Below are positions 36,294 to 44,740 of a DNA stretch of 64,000 nucleotides, in pieces; within the stretch, counting starts at the first letter, position 1, and each line of letters starts with the position of its first letter. The DNA comes from Balneola sp. (GTDB taxonomy: Bacteria; Bacteroidota; Rhodothermia; Balneolales; Balneolaceae). Where the stretch lies: assembly GCA_028284195.1 (NCBI GenBank), contig JANQSE010000008.1, positions 1 to 64,000 on the forward strand. Reading direction: 5' to 3'. Under the pieces are notes generated by a model. That model was not told where the DNA came from and did no database searches. It saw only the letters and a program-made list of their open reading frames with translations. The position numbers and the translations under genes were made by a program.

Positions 36294-38216
36294 TTATTTG
36301 TATGATCTTTGTTTTAACTCAACGAATTCAAATTCTAAGTTCTCTTTGTGAAGCTCTTCTTTCAGTTCACCATTTATGCCTTTATATTCCCAGGCGGCTA
36401 CATACGAAAAGTCTTCATCATTACGGATAGCTTCCCCTTCCTCACTTTGGTATTCTTCACGAAGATGGCATCCGCAGGATTCTTCTCTGTCCAGTGCATC
36501 TTTTGCCATTAGCTCCGCAAGCTCGAAGAAGTCCGCTACACGGCTGGCAAATTCCAGATACTTGTTGTAATTATTCTTTTCGCCTGGTACATACACATTG
36601 GCCCAGAATTCTTCGCGCAGTTCCTGAATCTCTTTGATCGCAGATTCCAGATCTTCTTTGTTTCTGGCGATACCGATCTTGTCCCAAACGATTTTGCCCA
36701 GAGTTCGGTGGAAATCTACTATCGTACGCTTACCATTAATACTTAAAAGCTTATCAATGTTTTCCTGAGCTGCTTTCTCAGCTTCCACGAAAGCGGTGTG
36801 ATCGGTTCCGTGGCGGGTTCCCGGTTTCACATCAGCAAGATAATTTCCGATAGTTGCAGGAAGTACAAAATATCCGTCACTCAAACCCTGCATTAGTGCA
36901 CTGGCACCTAAGCGGTTTGCTCCGTGATCAGAGAAATTCGCTTCTCCGGTAGCAAATAGTCCCGGTATATTAGTCATCAGATTGTAATCAACCCAAAGTC
37001 CACCCATGGTATAGTGAACTGCCGGGTAAATTCTCATCGGACGTTCGTATGGATTTTCTCCTGCAATGTTCTCGTACATATCAAATAGGTTACCATACTT
37101 GGCTTCCACCGTTTCTCTGCCATCGCGCTTTATGGCATCCCGGAAATCAAGATAAACTGCCAGTCCGGTTTCGCCTACCCCTAATCCTTCATCGCACACA
37201 ATTTTTGCATTTCTGGAAGCCACATCACGAGGAACCAGGTTACCGAAACTCGGGTATTTTTCTTCCAGATAGTAGAAGCGATCTTCTTCCGGGATATCGT
37301 TTGGATGACGATCATCTCCTTTTTTCTTAGGAACCCAAACCCGTCCGTCGTTTCTCAAACTCTCACTCATCAGTGTAAGCTTGGACTGATAGTCTCCCGA
37401 AACCGGAATACAGGTTGGGTGTACCTGCACGTAACATGGGTTTGCAAACAACGCCCCTTTCTTATGCGCTCGCCATGCTGCCGTTACATTGGAGTTCTTG
37501 GCGTTGGTAGAAAGATAAAATACATTTCCATATCCACCGGTTGCCAGTACAACAGCGTCTGCTTCCCAGCTTTTAATTTCTCCTGTTACCAAATTTCTTG
37601 TGATGATACCTCGTGCCTGGCCACCAATAATTACAACATCAAGCATTTCGTGGCGCGGGAGGTATTCGATCTTACCTGCATGTACCTGCCGCATCATTGC
37701 CTGGTAAGCTCCAAGTAACAATTGCTGGCCTGTTTGGCCACGTGCATAAAACGTCCGGGACACCTGAGCACCCCCAAACGAGCGATTGGCTAGCAATCCA
37801 CTATACTCTCGTGCAAAAGGAACACCTTGCGCTACCGCCTGATCAATAATTTCGTTTGCGACTTCGGCAAGGCGATATACATTGGCTTCACGAGACCGGT
37901 AGTCGCCACCTTTAATGGTATCATAAAATAATCCCCAGATGCTGTCGCCATCGTTCGGATAATTCTTTGCCGCATTAATCCCACCCTGAGCGGCGATACT
38001 ATGTGCTCTGCGTGCCGAATCCTGAATGCAAAAGCTTTTTACATTGTAGCCCAGCTCTGCCATACTTGCTGCGGCCGCCCCGCCGGCTAATCCGGTTCCG
38101 ACTACAATTACTTCATACTTCCGCTTATTGTTAGGAGCAACAAGCTTCATATCCTTTTTATACTTGCTCCACTTTTGTTCCAGCGGTCCTTCAGGTATTT
38201 TTGAGTCTAATTTCAT
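36294..38216 (-). CDS. sdhA: succinate dehydrogenase / fumarate reductase flavoprotein subunit
   Basis: A 640-residue flavoprotein that oxidises succinate in the TCA cycle. It has the FAD-binding GTGLAGG (40-46), the His that carries covalent FAD (H72 in [10 protein letters not shown]), and a conserved active-site region around HPTCIPVSG and [14 protein letters not shown]. The length is typical of the b558-type, Bacteroidota and epsilonproteobacterial-like enzymes. Between sdhC and sdhB in one operon. Confidence 0.96.
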   Translation of the reverse strand: MKLDSKIPEGPLEQKWSKYKKDMKLVAPNNKRKYEVIVVGTGLAGGAAAASMAELGYNVKSFCIQDSARRAHSIAAQGGINAAKNYPNDGDSIWGLFYDTIKGGDYRSREANVYRLAEVANEIIDQAVAQGVPFAREYSGLLANRSFGGAQVSRTFYARGQTGQQLLLGAYQAMMRQVHAGKIEYLPRHEMLDVVIIGGQARGIITRNLVTGEIKSWEADAVVLATGGYGNVFYLSTNAKNSNVTAAWRAHKKGALFANPCYVQVHPTCIPVSGDYQSKLTLMSESLRNDGRVWVPKKKGDDRHPNDIPEEDRFYYLEEKYPSFGNLVPRDVASRNAKIVCDEGLGVGETGLAVYLDFRDAIKRDGRETVEAKYGNLFDMYENIAGENPYERPMRIYPAVHYTMGGLWVDYNLMTNIPGLFATGEANFSDHGANRLGASALMQGLSDGYFVLPATIGNYLADVKPGTRHGTDHTAFVEAEKAAQENIDKLLSINGKRTIVDFHRTLGKIVWDKIGIARNKEDLESAIKEIQELREEFWANVYVPGEKNNYNKYLEFASRVADFFELAELMAKDALDREESCGCHLREEYQSEEGEAIRNDEDFSYVAAWEYKGINGELKEELHKENLEFEFVELKQRSYK

Positions 38217-38232
38217 TTCAATTCCTTCTATT

Positions 38233-38931
38233 CTAATAAGAGATTAATGAGCCTTCTCCGCCTGTGAAGTAGATATATAGCGGAATAAAGATGAACAATA
38301 ACATAATTACGATCGCAAATGCATAAGATGCCATTTGTATTTTCTTTGAAGCTTCTTTGCTTTTCATAGACAATGAAGTGAATGCACTCCAAAAACCATG
38401 AGACAGGTGCAGGATTACTAAACTGAGTACTCCCACATATCCGACAACAATCCATGTTTTTTGAAACTCTTCAATAACCAACCTTCTTAGATCTCTGGCC
38501 TCTACACCATCAATCATTGTGGCATAATCTGCACCAAATTTAAAATGTATGATATGCAGTACCAGAAATACCAAAATAATGCTGCCAGTATAAATCATGC
38601 TTTTGGAAGCCAAAGACTGGTGGCTGGGGCCGCCTTTGGTTTGATATTTTTTATACCCTTCCGGCCGGGCTTTTCTCCGGCTCCTCCAGATGGAAACCCC
38701 CAAAATAGTATGGTACAAGAAAAAAAATGCTAAGCCGGCTTCAATTACATAAAGTAATGGGCCAAGATCTGCTAATGTTTTTGTGTAAATATTAAATGCA
38801 TCGGGTGCGCCAAAGATGGTAAGGTTCCCGGCTATATGACCAATAAGGAAGAGCATCAACCCGATGCCTGTAATCCCCGTCATAACTTTGCGTCCTACCT
38901 GCGAATTAATCGCCTTTATGAATGAGGGCAT
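38233..38931 (-). CDS. sdhC: succinate dehydrogenase cytochrome b558 subunit
   Basis: A 232-residue inner-membrane anchor with five predicted helices (about 18-38, 58-78, 110-130, 158-178, 200-222). Histidines in GHIAGN, YHTILG, HIIHF and LHLSHG are suitable ligands for two b hemes. This single-subunit di-heme anchor (type B, no sdhD) is that of Bacteroidota and Firmicutes relatives and uses menaquinone in known cases. First gene of the operon. Confidence 0.92.
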   Translation of the reverse strand: MPSFIKAINSQVGRKVMTGITGIGLMLFLIGHIAGNLTIFGAPDAFNIYTKTLADLGPLLYVIEAGLAFFFLYHTILGVSIWRSRRKARPEGYKKYQTKGGPSHQSLASKSMIYTGSIILVFLVLHIIHFKFGADYATMIDGVEARDLRRLVIEEFQKTWIVVGYVGVLSLVILHLSHGFWSAFTSLSMKSKEASKKIQMASYAFAIVIMLLFIFIPLYIYFTGGEGSLISY

Positions 38932-39133
38932 AGTAGAAAGTGAGATTTTTGATTGTTAATGAGTAACAAGCTTAATGGTTAGTTGATTTTTTCTTCAAAC
39001 TGTGTTTCTCCTAAAGCGATTCAAAAATCGTTTTTTCCGTTTTCAATGGCAAGGCAGAATCACTTTTAGCACTTGTTTAGAATCAGTATTTATAATCTTA
39101 GTACATTCATCTTTAATACGAGCCCGGCATGTT

Positions 39134-39748
39134 TTGAAAACAGTAAAAAAAATATATTCAACCAATTTTAAAGACAAAGGCTCAAAGTTTTTTGGATACT
39201 TGTTTCCTTGCACAAATGAAGATGAGTTTGATAACGAGCTTCAAAAACTAAAGAAAGAATTCTGGGATGCTTCTCATCATTGTTATGGCTACCGTATTGG
39301 AGCTAAAAATACCATCGAATTCAGCAGCGATGATGGCGAGCCTTCCGGGACCGCCGGTTTACCTATTCTTAATCAGCTTCGTTCATTCGGCCTTGTTGAT
39401 GTTGGCGCAGTTGTTATCCGTTATTTTGGTGGTACCAAGTTAGGCAAACCAGGATTAATTAATGCGTATGGCTATTCAGCTGAACAAACTATTCGACAAG
39501 CCGGGCTTAAAGAAATCATTCCATGCGTTTGGTTCGAACTCACCTATAACTACCCTGAGCAAAACCTTATTGAAAAGCTAAAACTTGATTTTGAATTGAA
39601 GGAAGCAAAGTCTGATTACACCGAAAAAGTAACTTTAGAAGTTGCTGTTGCATCAGAAAAAGCCGAACCATTTGAACAGCAGCTACAAAAGCATGAATAT
39701 TTAGGGATCGTCTTCGAAAAAATAAACTCGGGATATTACTTTAAGTAA
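39134..39748 (+). CDS. IMPACT family protein (YigZ-like, UPF0029)
   Basis: The frame is open from 39002, but the family begins near the TTG at 39134, giving MKTVKKIYSTNFKDKGSKF and 204 residues. The diagnostic block SSDDGEPSGTAGLPILNQL and VIRYFGGTKLGKPGL is present. The C-terminal domain (about 135-204) fits UPF0029-C. Family members are linked to ribosome or translation control in eukaryotes; the bacterial role is not settled. It ends convergent with the next gene, 3 bp away. Confidence 0.88.
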   Translation: MKTVKKIYSTNFKDKGSKFFGYLFPCTNEDEFDNELQKLKKEFWDASHHCYGYRIGAKNTIEFSSDDGEPSGTAGLPILNQLRSFGLVDVGAVVIRYFGGTKLGKPGLINAYGYSAEQTIRQAGLKEIIPCVWFELTYNYPEQNLIEKLKLDFELKEAKSDYTEKVTLEVAVASEKAEPFEQQLQKHEYLGIVFEKINSGYYFK

Positions 39749-39751
39749 TGT

Positions 39752-40714
39752 TTATTGATTCACACAATTAATCAATTCACCGTTTGCGAATGAATTAATC
39801 ACCTCAACCACCCCTTTCGCTACCGCATCCTGAGCTTGCTGTGTTGATGCCCCAATGTGATGAGTACCGTACACATTAGAATGCATTGCCAATTCAGATC
39901 TAAACTCTCCAAAACCAGCATCCGGTTCGTTTGCATACACATCCAGCCCGGCCCGAATCCCCTTTTCATTCATAGCCTGTATTAAGGCAGGTTCATCTAC
40001 CAACTCCCCTCTTGAAGTATTGATGAGTATTGCTTCTTCCTTCATCTGGCTTAAGAACTGTTTATCTACCAGATGTTTTGTCTCTGGTGTGGCGGGAAGA
40101 TGAATACTTACCACATCACAGGTATGCAATAATTCTTTTCTGGAACTCAATAATGCAATCCCCGCTTTCTCTATTCTTTCCAATGAATTTACCGAGCGAC
40201 CTGGTTTTGCAACGCCAAATACATTCATCCCAAATGCTGAAGCTCTTTTGGCAAGCTCGAACCCAATCGATCCCAGGCCCAAAATTCCCAGACTACTTCC
40301 ATAAATTCCTCTTGCCTGGCTGTACCTTTTTTTATCCCAGCCCCCCTGCCTAAGATCCAGTACATTGTGAGGTATTTCTCTGTCAATAGAAATAATTAAA
40401 CCCATAGCAAGTTCTGCAACTGCTATTGAGTTTACACCCGGTACGTTACAAACCTTTACGCCTTTTTCTTTTGCACAGGTTTTATCGATGGTATTGGTGC
40501 CGGCCCCGGCCCGAACAACCAGTTTCAATCCTTTTGCGCTTTCCATTACAGCAGGCTGAACTTTTGTACTTCTTACAACGATCACTTCATGATCTGAAAC
40601 AACACCGGGCAGAGTTTCAGCACTTAAAGATGGATCGATTGTACATTCATGTCCTGCTTTAGTCAATTCATCAATCACAAATTCAGAAAGGTTATCGGCT
40701 ATTAATATCTTCAT
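39752..40714 (-). CDS. D-2-hydroxyacid dehydrogenase, phosphoglycerate dehydrogenase-like
   Basis: A 320-residue NAD-dependent dehydrogenase. The Rossmann motif GLGSIGFELAKR lies near 145-156; catalytic Arg is in NTSRGELVDE, Glu in DVYANEPD, and His in THHIGAST. The THHIGAST and GAGTNTID segments resemble SerA (3-phosphoglycerate to 3-phosphohydroxypyruvate). It lacks a C-terminal ACT domain, as in short-type PHGDH. No other serine genes are next to it, so the substrate is likely but not certain. Confidence 0.85.
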   Translation of the reverse strand: MKILIADNLSEFVIDELTKAGHECTIDPSLSAETLPGVVSDHEVIVVRSTKVQPAVMESAKGLKLVVRAGAGTNTIDKTCAKEKGVKVCNVPGVNSIAVAELAMGLIISIDREIPHNVLDLRQGGWDKKRYSQARGIYGSSLGILGLGSIGFELAKRASAFGMNVFGVAKPGRSVNSLERIEKAGIALLSSRKELLHTCDVVSIHLPATPETKHLVDKQFLSQMKEEAILINTSRGELVDEPALIQAMNEKGIRAGLDVYANEPDAGFGEFRSELAMHSNVYGTHHIGASTQQAQDAVAKGVVEVINSFANGELINCVNQ

Positions 40715-40793
40715 TAATTTTGATCTTTTTATTTTTCCACAGAAAGTATCAGCTTTAATTGAATGTTAGATATTCCAATGAAAACTCTTATTC

Positions 40794-40838
40794 CTGTAAC
40801 TTTTTAATGAAATGTTACAGAAAAGTTATATCTGTAAC
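40794..40838. promoter_or_regulatory. triple CTGTAAC/GTTACAG site upstream of arsM
   Basis: CTGTAAC at 40794-40800, its reverse complement GTTACAG at 40814-40820, and CTGTAAC again at 40832-40838. The three are spaced about two helical turns apart and lie 115-159 bp before the arsM start, in a 238-bp gap that also holds the 5' end of the divergent dehydrogenase. Consistent with operator sites of a dimeric regulator; which one is unknown. Confidence 0.5.
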
Positions 40839-40952
40839 TGGCCATTCAAGTAAGTTAACCGAAAGCAATTCAAAAAACTGATTGTACCATACATAACTTT
40901 AATTATCTTTTTCTGAATTTAAATTCCACTAATCATCCCAAACAGGCCTATA

Positions 40953-42008
40953 ATGAAAAATGACATCCACGATCAGGTATCCAATTATTATGGAAAAGAG
41001 CTCAAAAGCTCAGATGATCTGAAAACCACCGCATGTTGTACTGATGTGGAGTATCCTGCTTACATCAAAGATATTTTAAGTGAATTACATGATGAAACCA
41101 TGGCGAAATATTATGGCTGTGGATTGGTCATCCCAAACAAACTGGAAGGATTAAAAGTGCTTGATCTGGGCTCAGGGTCTGGCCGTGATTGCTATGTACT
41201 TAGTAAACTTGTTGGCGAAAAAGGGCACGTAATTGGTGTTGATATGACCGATGAACAACTTGAAGTTGCAAATGCGCATAAAAACTACCATGCCAACAAA
41301 TTTGGATACCCGAATGTTGAGTTCTTTAAAGGAAACATCGAAGAACTTGAAAAACTGAACATTGAAAAAGGGTCGCTTGATCTGATCATATCAAATTGTG
41401 TGATTAACCTGGCAACAGATAAAAGTGCTGTATTGAAAGGTGTTTACAACTTATTAAAAGAAGGTGGCGAAATGTACTTTAGTGATGTATATGCAGATCG
41501 CCGGGTTCCTCAAGAACTGGTTAATGATCCTGTACTTTATGGAGAATGCCTTAGTGGAGCTTTGTACTGGAATGATTTCCTGAATATTGCGAAAGATGCC
41601 GGGTTCCTTGACCCAAGAAGTGTAAGCTCCAATAAAGTATTGATCGAAGACGATGAAATTGCCGAAAAAACAGGAAACATCAACTTCTACTCAGTAACCT
41701 ACCGGCTAATTAAACTTCCTAAGCTGGAAACCGATTGCGAAGATTATGGCCAGGCCATTCGCTATAAAGGCACAATAGAATACAGCAAAGATGCTTTTGA
41801 ATTGGATGATCATCACCTGTTTGAAACCGGGCGAATAATGACGGTGTGCGGAAATACCTACATGATGCTCCATGATACCCGCTTTAAAGATCATTTCGAC
41901 TTCTGGGGAGATTTCTCCACCCACTATGGAATTTTTGAAGGATGCGGTGGCAGTGCTCCTTTTAACACAGAAAATGCAGGTTCAGAAGAAGGGGTATCAT
42001 GCTGCTGA
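40953..42008 (+). CDS. arsM: arsenite S-adenosylmethionine methyltransferase (ArsM-like)
   Basis: A 351-residue methyltransferase with SAM motif DLGSGSGRD (71-79). Cysteines align in context with those needed for As(III) binding in ArsM: C28/C29 (TACCTD), C56 (YYGCGL), C149 (SNCVINL) and C199 (GECLSGALYW). A further C-terminal domain ends in CGGSAPF and a terminal CysCys. In the family it methylates arsenite in the cytosol. Its last ten bases overlap the radical SAM gene, implying the two proteins work in one pathway. No arsR, arsC or efflux gene is visible nearby. Confidence 0.87.
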   Translation: MKNDIHDQVSNYYGKELKSSDDLKTTACCTDVEYPAYIKDILSELHDETMAKYYGCGLVIPNKLEGLKVLDLGSGSGRDCYVLSKLVGEKGHVIGVDMTDEQLEVANAHKNYHANKFGYPNVEFFKGNIEELEKLNIEKGSLDLIISNCVINLATDKSAVLKGVYNLLKEGGEMYFSDVYADRRVPQELVNDPVLYGECLSGALYWNDFLNIAKDAGFLDPRSVSSNKVLIEDDEIAEKTGNINFYSVTYRLIKLPKLETDCEDYGQAIRYKGTIEYSKDAFELDDHHLFETGRIMTVCGNTYMMLHDTRFKDHFDFWGDFSTHYGIFEGCGGSAPFNTENAGSEEGVSCC

Positions 42009-42982
42009 GAGATATAAAACCCATTTCTAAAAAAGAGCAGGAAATTAAAGAGAATTTCCATGCTCGTGGTAAATTCAGAAAGCCTGCAATTACAGGAAAA
42101 GGCGAAGACCGGGCGTATGTTGAACTTGTGAACCTTAACACCCTTTGGTTTAATACAGGAACACGATGCAATTTGCAGTGCAAAAACTGTTATATCGAAT
42201 CTTCTCCAACCAATGATGAATTACTTTACATTACTACTGACGAAGTAAAAATGTACCTGGATGAAATCCGTGATCTTGGATTAAACACCACTCAGATTTC
42301 ATTCACAGGCGGCGAACCATTTTTAAATAAAGATATGGTGCCGATTATTTCTCTATGCCTGGAAAGAGGTTTTAATGTACTTGTTCTCTCCAATGCATAT
42401 CGTGCGATTGACAAACATTTCGATGAATTGGATCAGCTCAACAAATCTTATCCGGAAAAACTAACGCTCAGAATTTCACTGGATCATTATACAGCAGAAG
42501 TTCATGAAGCAGAACGCGGCCCTAAAACGTTTAGTCGTACGCTTTCTACCATGAAAAAACTTGCTGCAATGGGGATGAACCTGGCAGTGGCAGGCCGTTC
42601 GCTGGCAAATGAGTCACGTGAACAAGCTCTCCAAGGCTACCAGTCTATACTTGATGAGTATGAAGTAGGGTTACAGGTTGCAAACGGAGAGAACATTGTC
42701 ATTTTTCCTGAAATGACAACCACTCAGGATGTACCCGAAATCACAACCGCCTGCTGGGATATTCTGAATGTAAAACCACATGACCAAATGTGTGCAACTG
42801 AACGTATGGTGGTTAAACGCAAAGGTGCTGATACCCCAGTGGTGCTGCCTTGTACGTTAATTGCCTATGATGAACAGTTTGAATTAGGAACCACGCTTCA
42901 GGAATCATTCCAAAGAGTATATCTTAACCATCCCTACTGTGCACAGTTCTGCATCTTGGGAGGGGCTAGTTGTTCGGCGTAA
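41999..42982 (+). CDS. radical SAM protein paired with ArsM
   Basis: A 327-residue radical SAM enzyme. The [4Fe-4S] motif is CNLQCKNC (C57, C61, C64), followed by FTGGEPFLNKD. The C-terminal part has a Cys in LPCTL and a cluster YCAQFCILGGASC, perhaps an auxiliary cluster. Overlap with arsM suggests a role in organoarsenical metabolism. ArsM-linked radical SAM enzymes are known in arsenosugar (ArsS) and arsinothricin (ArsL) synthesis, but this sequence does not clearly match either from what I can see, so it is left unnamed. Confidence 0.78.
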   Translation: MLLRDIKPISKKEQEIKENFHARGKFRKPAITGKGEDRAYVELVNLNTLWFNTGTRCNLQCKNCYIESSPTNDELLYITTDEVKMYLDEIRDLGLNTTQISFTGGEPFLNKDMVPIISLCLERGFNVLVLSNAYRAIDKHFDELDQLNKSYPEKLTLRISLDHYTAEVHEAERGPKTFSRTLSTMKKLAAMGMNLAVAGRSLANESREQALQGYQSILDEYEVGLQVANGENIVIFPEMTTTQDVPEITTACWDILNVKPHDQMCATERMVVKRKGADTPVVLPCTLIAYDEQFELGTTLQESFQRVYLNHPYCAQFCILGGASCSA

Positions 42983-42990
42983 ATTTTCTT

Positions 42991-43317
42991 CTACCACCAG
43001 TTTTCTACTATACTAACCAGGGAGTCGTTTTCAAACTTAAACTCAATCCCTCTAAATGAAATGCGGTTATCTTCTTCCACCAATGGGGCTTTTGGATACT
43101 TCTGCTCAAGCAAATAACGTATATCACTTTTAGAATACTTTACCGTTTTATTAACAAATAATTCATTCAGTATTGTAATTATAATGTCATTTTTTTCTAC
43201 CATATCATCTGAATACGTGATTTCTTCATCTGTATTTGATAGGTAGTAATACCAGGATGTATTAGTTACTACAAGCACTATAAGGCATATAAAAAAAGCA
43301 AGTTTCCAGTTCTTCAT
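42991..43317 (-). CDS. small single-pass membrane protein, function unknown
   Basis: A 108-residue protein with a basic N-terminus and one transmembrane helix (about 6-22, LAFFICLIVLVV), then a soluble domain with the segment VKYSKSDIRYLLEQKYPKAP. The ATG at 43317 overlaps the stop of the preceding gene (TGATG), so the two are co-translated. The layout is reminiscent of small membrane proteins in the Imm58 immunity family, but I cannot confirm that. Confidence 0.6.
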   Translation of the reverse strand: MKNWKLAFFICLIVLVVTNTSWYYYLSNTDEEITYSDDMVEKNDIIITILNELFVNKTVKYSKSDIRYLLEQKYPKAPLVEEDNRISFRGIEFKFENDSLVSIVENWW

Positions 43318-44069
43318 CACCACTCCGTTTTTGTAAATTTTTCTGGGTTAAAAATATCCATATTTAGCTCTAATGGAATGTCCATTTCAGAATATCTTTC
43401 CAGTAACCCTATTTGCCCGTTCGCTTTAAAAATCACCTCAGGAGCCACCCAGCCTTCTCCTAATTTTTCATAGTTATTGAATTGCACTTCCTGAATAATG
43501 CCTCCTCTGCCAATAGTAATATTTCTAACAAAAACCAACCTTTCCGCATCAATCCAGAATTGTGGCTTAGTTGCATCAGCTTTATGAACCCCTACTACAT
43601 ACACGCCTCTCCCTTGCCATTCATCCATATACACTTTCTCCAGATCGTACCCATTTTGTGTTAACTGATTTGCAGTACTGTCAATACGCTGGTGATACAC
43701 ATCAAATCCTAAAACCAATAAATCGTGTACACGTTGCATTTTTTGAATTTGCTGTCCATTCGCATATCCATACTGCATTCCATTCTTAAATAAGATCCCA
43801 TTGCCACTATCTTTTGTATCAAACTTGATGGCCAATTGTCCCGGAAGAGCCATAGCTTCGTACCATACTTGTGTACGAACTACTTCCTCATTCTGCCCAT
43901 AAAAAATGGTTTCCTGAGTAAACGTAAAGTTCTTATACCACTTCCCCTCATACCTTTCATACATTTTTTGAAGTACCTCCACTCCATTTTTTACCTCTTG
44001 GCAAAATGTGATATTAGTTAAAGAGACTGTCAAAAAGAGGGTGGCTATTGATGCTGTTAGCTTCTTCAT
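43317..44069 (-). CDS. LolA-like outer membrane lipoprotein-sorting-type protein
   Basis: A 250-residue exported protein with a signal peptide ending near FCQ. The mature part follows the LolA/LolB-like half-barrel pattern: KNFTFTQETIFYG, QVWYEAMALPGQLAIKFD, WIDAERLVFVRN and VQFNNYEKLGEGWVAPEVI. Such periplasmic proteins bind lipids or lipoproteins. It is not the canonical LolA size, and no chaperone function can be assigned. It is coupled by a one-base overlap to the small membrane protein downstream. Confidence 0.7.
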   Translation of the reverse strand: MKKLTASIATLFLTVSLTNITFCQEVKNGVEVLQKMYERYEGKWYKNFTFTQETIFYGQNEEVVRTQVWYEAMALPGQLAIKFDTKDSGNGILFKNGMQYGYANGQQIQKMQRVHDLLVLGFDVYHQRIDSTANQLTQNGYDLEKVYMDEWQGRGVYVVGVHKADATKPQFWIDAERLVFVRNITIGRGGIIQEVQFNNYEKLGEGWVAPEVIFKANGQIGLLERYSEMDIPLELNMDIFNPEKFTKTEW

Positions 44070-44191
44070 ATATCTGTAGGATTAAATTCCCTGAATGGTA
44101 GCATTATCCTCACTTAAGAACCACAAAATTCTATTATAACCGATCTCAGTATGTTTGGCATGAAACACCTATTTTTAGCAAAAGATTATTT

Positions 44192-44737
44192 ATGAAGATA
44201 TATACCAAAAAAGGCGACACGGGCGAAACATCACTCTTTGGAGGCCAAAAGGTCTTAAAAAGTTCAAAAAGAATTGATACGTACGGCACGGTAGATGAAC
44301 TAAACTCTATAGTTGGGGCGGCATCCTCATATAGCATCGATTCCACAACCAGGCAGCTTCTTAATGTAATTCAAAAACAGCTTTTTGTATTGGGTGCCGA
44401 TCTTTCAACTCCTTTTTCCAGGAAAGAAAAAATCAATCGCATTGGAAAATCTGAAATTGAATTTTTAGAACATAGCATTGATGAGCTCGAAAAATCTTTA
44501 GAACCGCTTATCAGTTTTATATTACCAGGCGGCTCTCAGGCCGGAGCTCAATTACATGTAGCCCGCACCGTTTGCCGCAGAGCCGAACGACTGGCAGTAG
44601 AGTGTTTACAGGAAGAAGATATATCTGAGATATCCATTAAGTACCTGAACCGTCTTTCTGATTTTCTATTTATGCTTGCTCGTTTCGAAAATATGAAAGC
44701 AGGCAAAGAAGAAATCAAATGGGTTCCGCGATTGTAA
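44192..44737 (+). CDS. cob(I)yrinic acid a,c-diamide adenosyltransferase, PduO type
   Basis: A 181-residue four-helix bundle enzyme that transfers the adenosyl group of ATP to cob(I)alamin. Signatures are the N-terminal IYTKKGDTGETSLFGG, the VDELNSIVGAA segment, RTVCRRAER and NRLSDFLFMLAR. Length is normal for the PduO/MMAB class. Its presence implies use of adenosylcobalamin, made or taken up. Confidence 0.93.
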   Translation: MKIYTKKGDTGETSLFGGQKVLKSSKRIDTYGTVDELNSIVGAASSYSIDSTTRQLLNVIQKQLFVLGADLSTPFSRKEKINRIGKSEIEFLEHSIDELEKSLEPLISFILPGGSQAGAQLHVARTVCRRAERLAVECLQEEDISEISIKYLNRLSDFLFMLARFENMKAGKEEIKWVPRL

Positions 44738-44740
44738 GCC

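Noticed and set aside
43317-43323. GTG starts for the small membrane protein
   Set aside because: Two GTG codons precede the ATG at 43317, but the ATG forms a normal TGATG overlap with the upstream gene.
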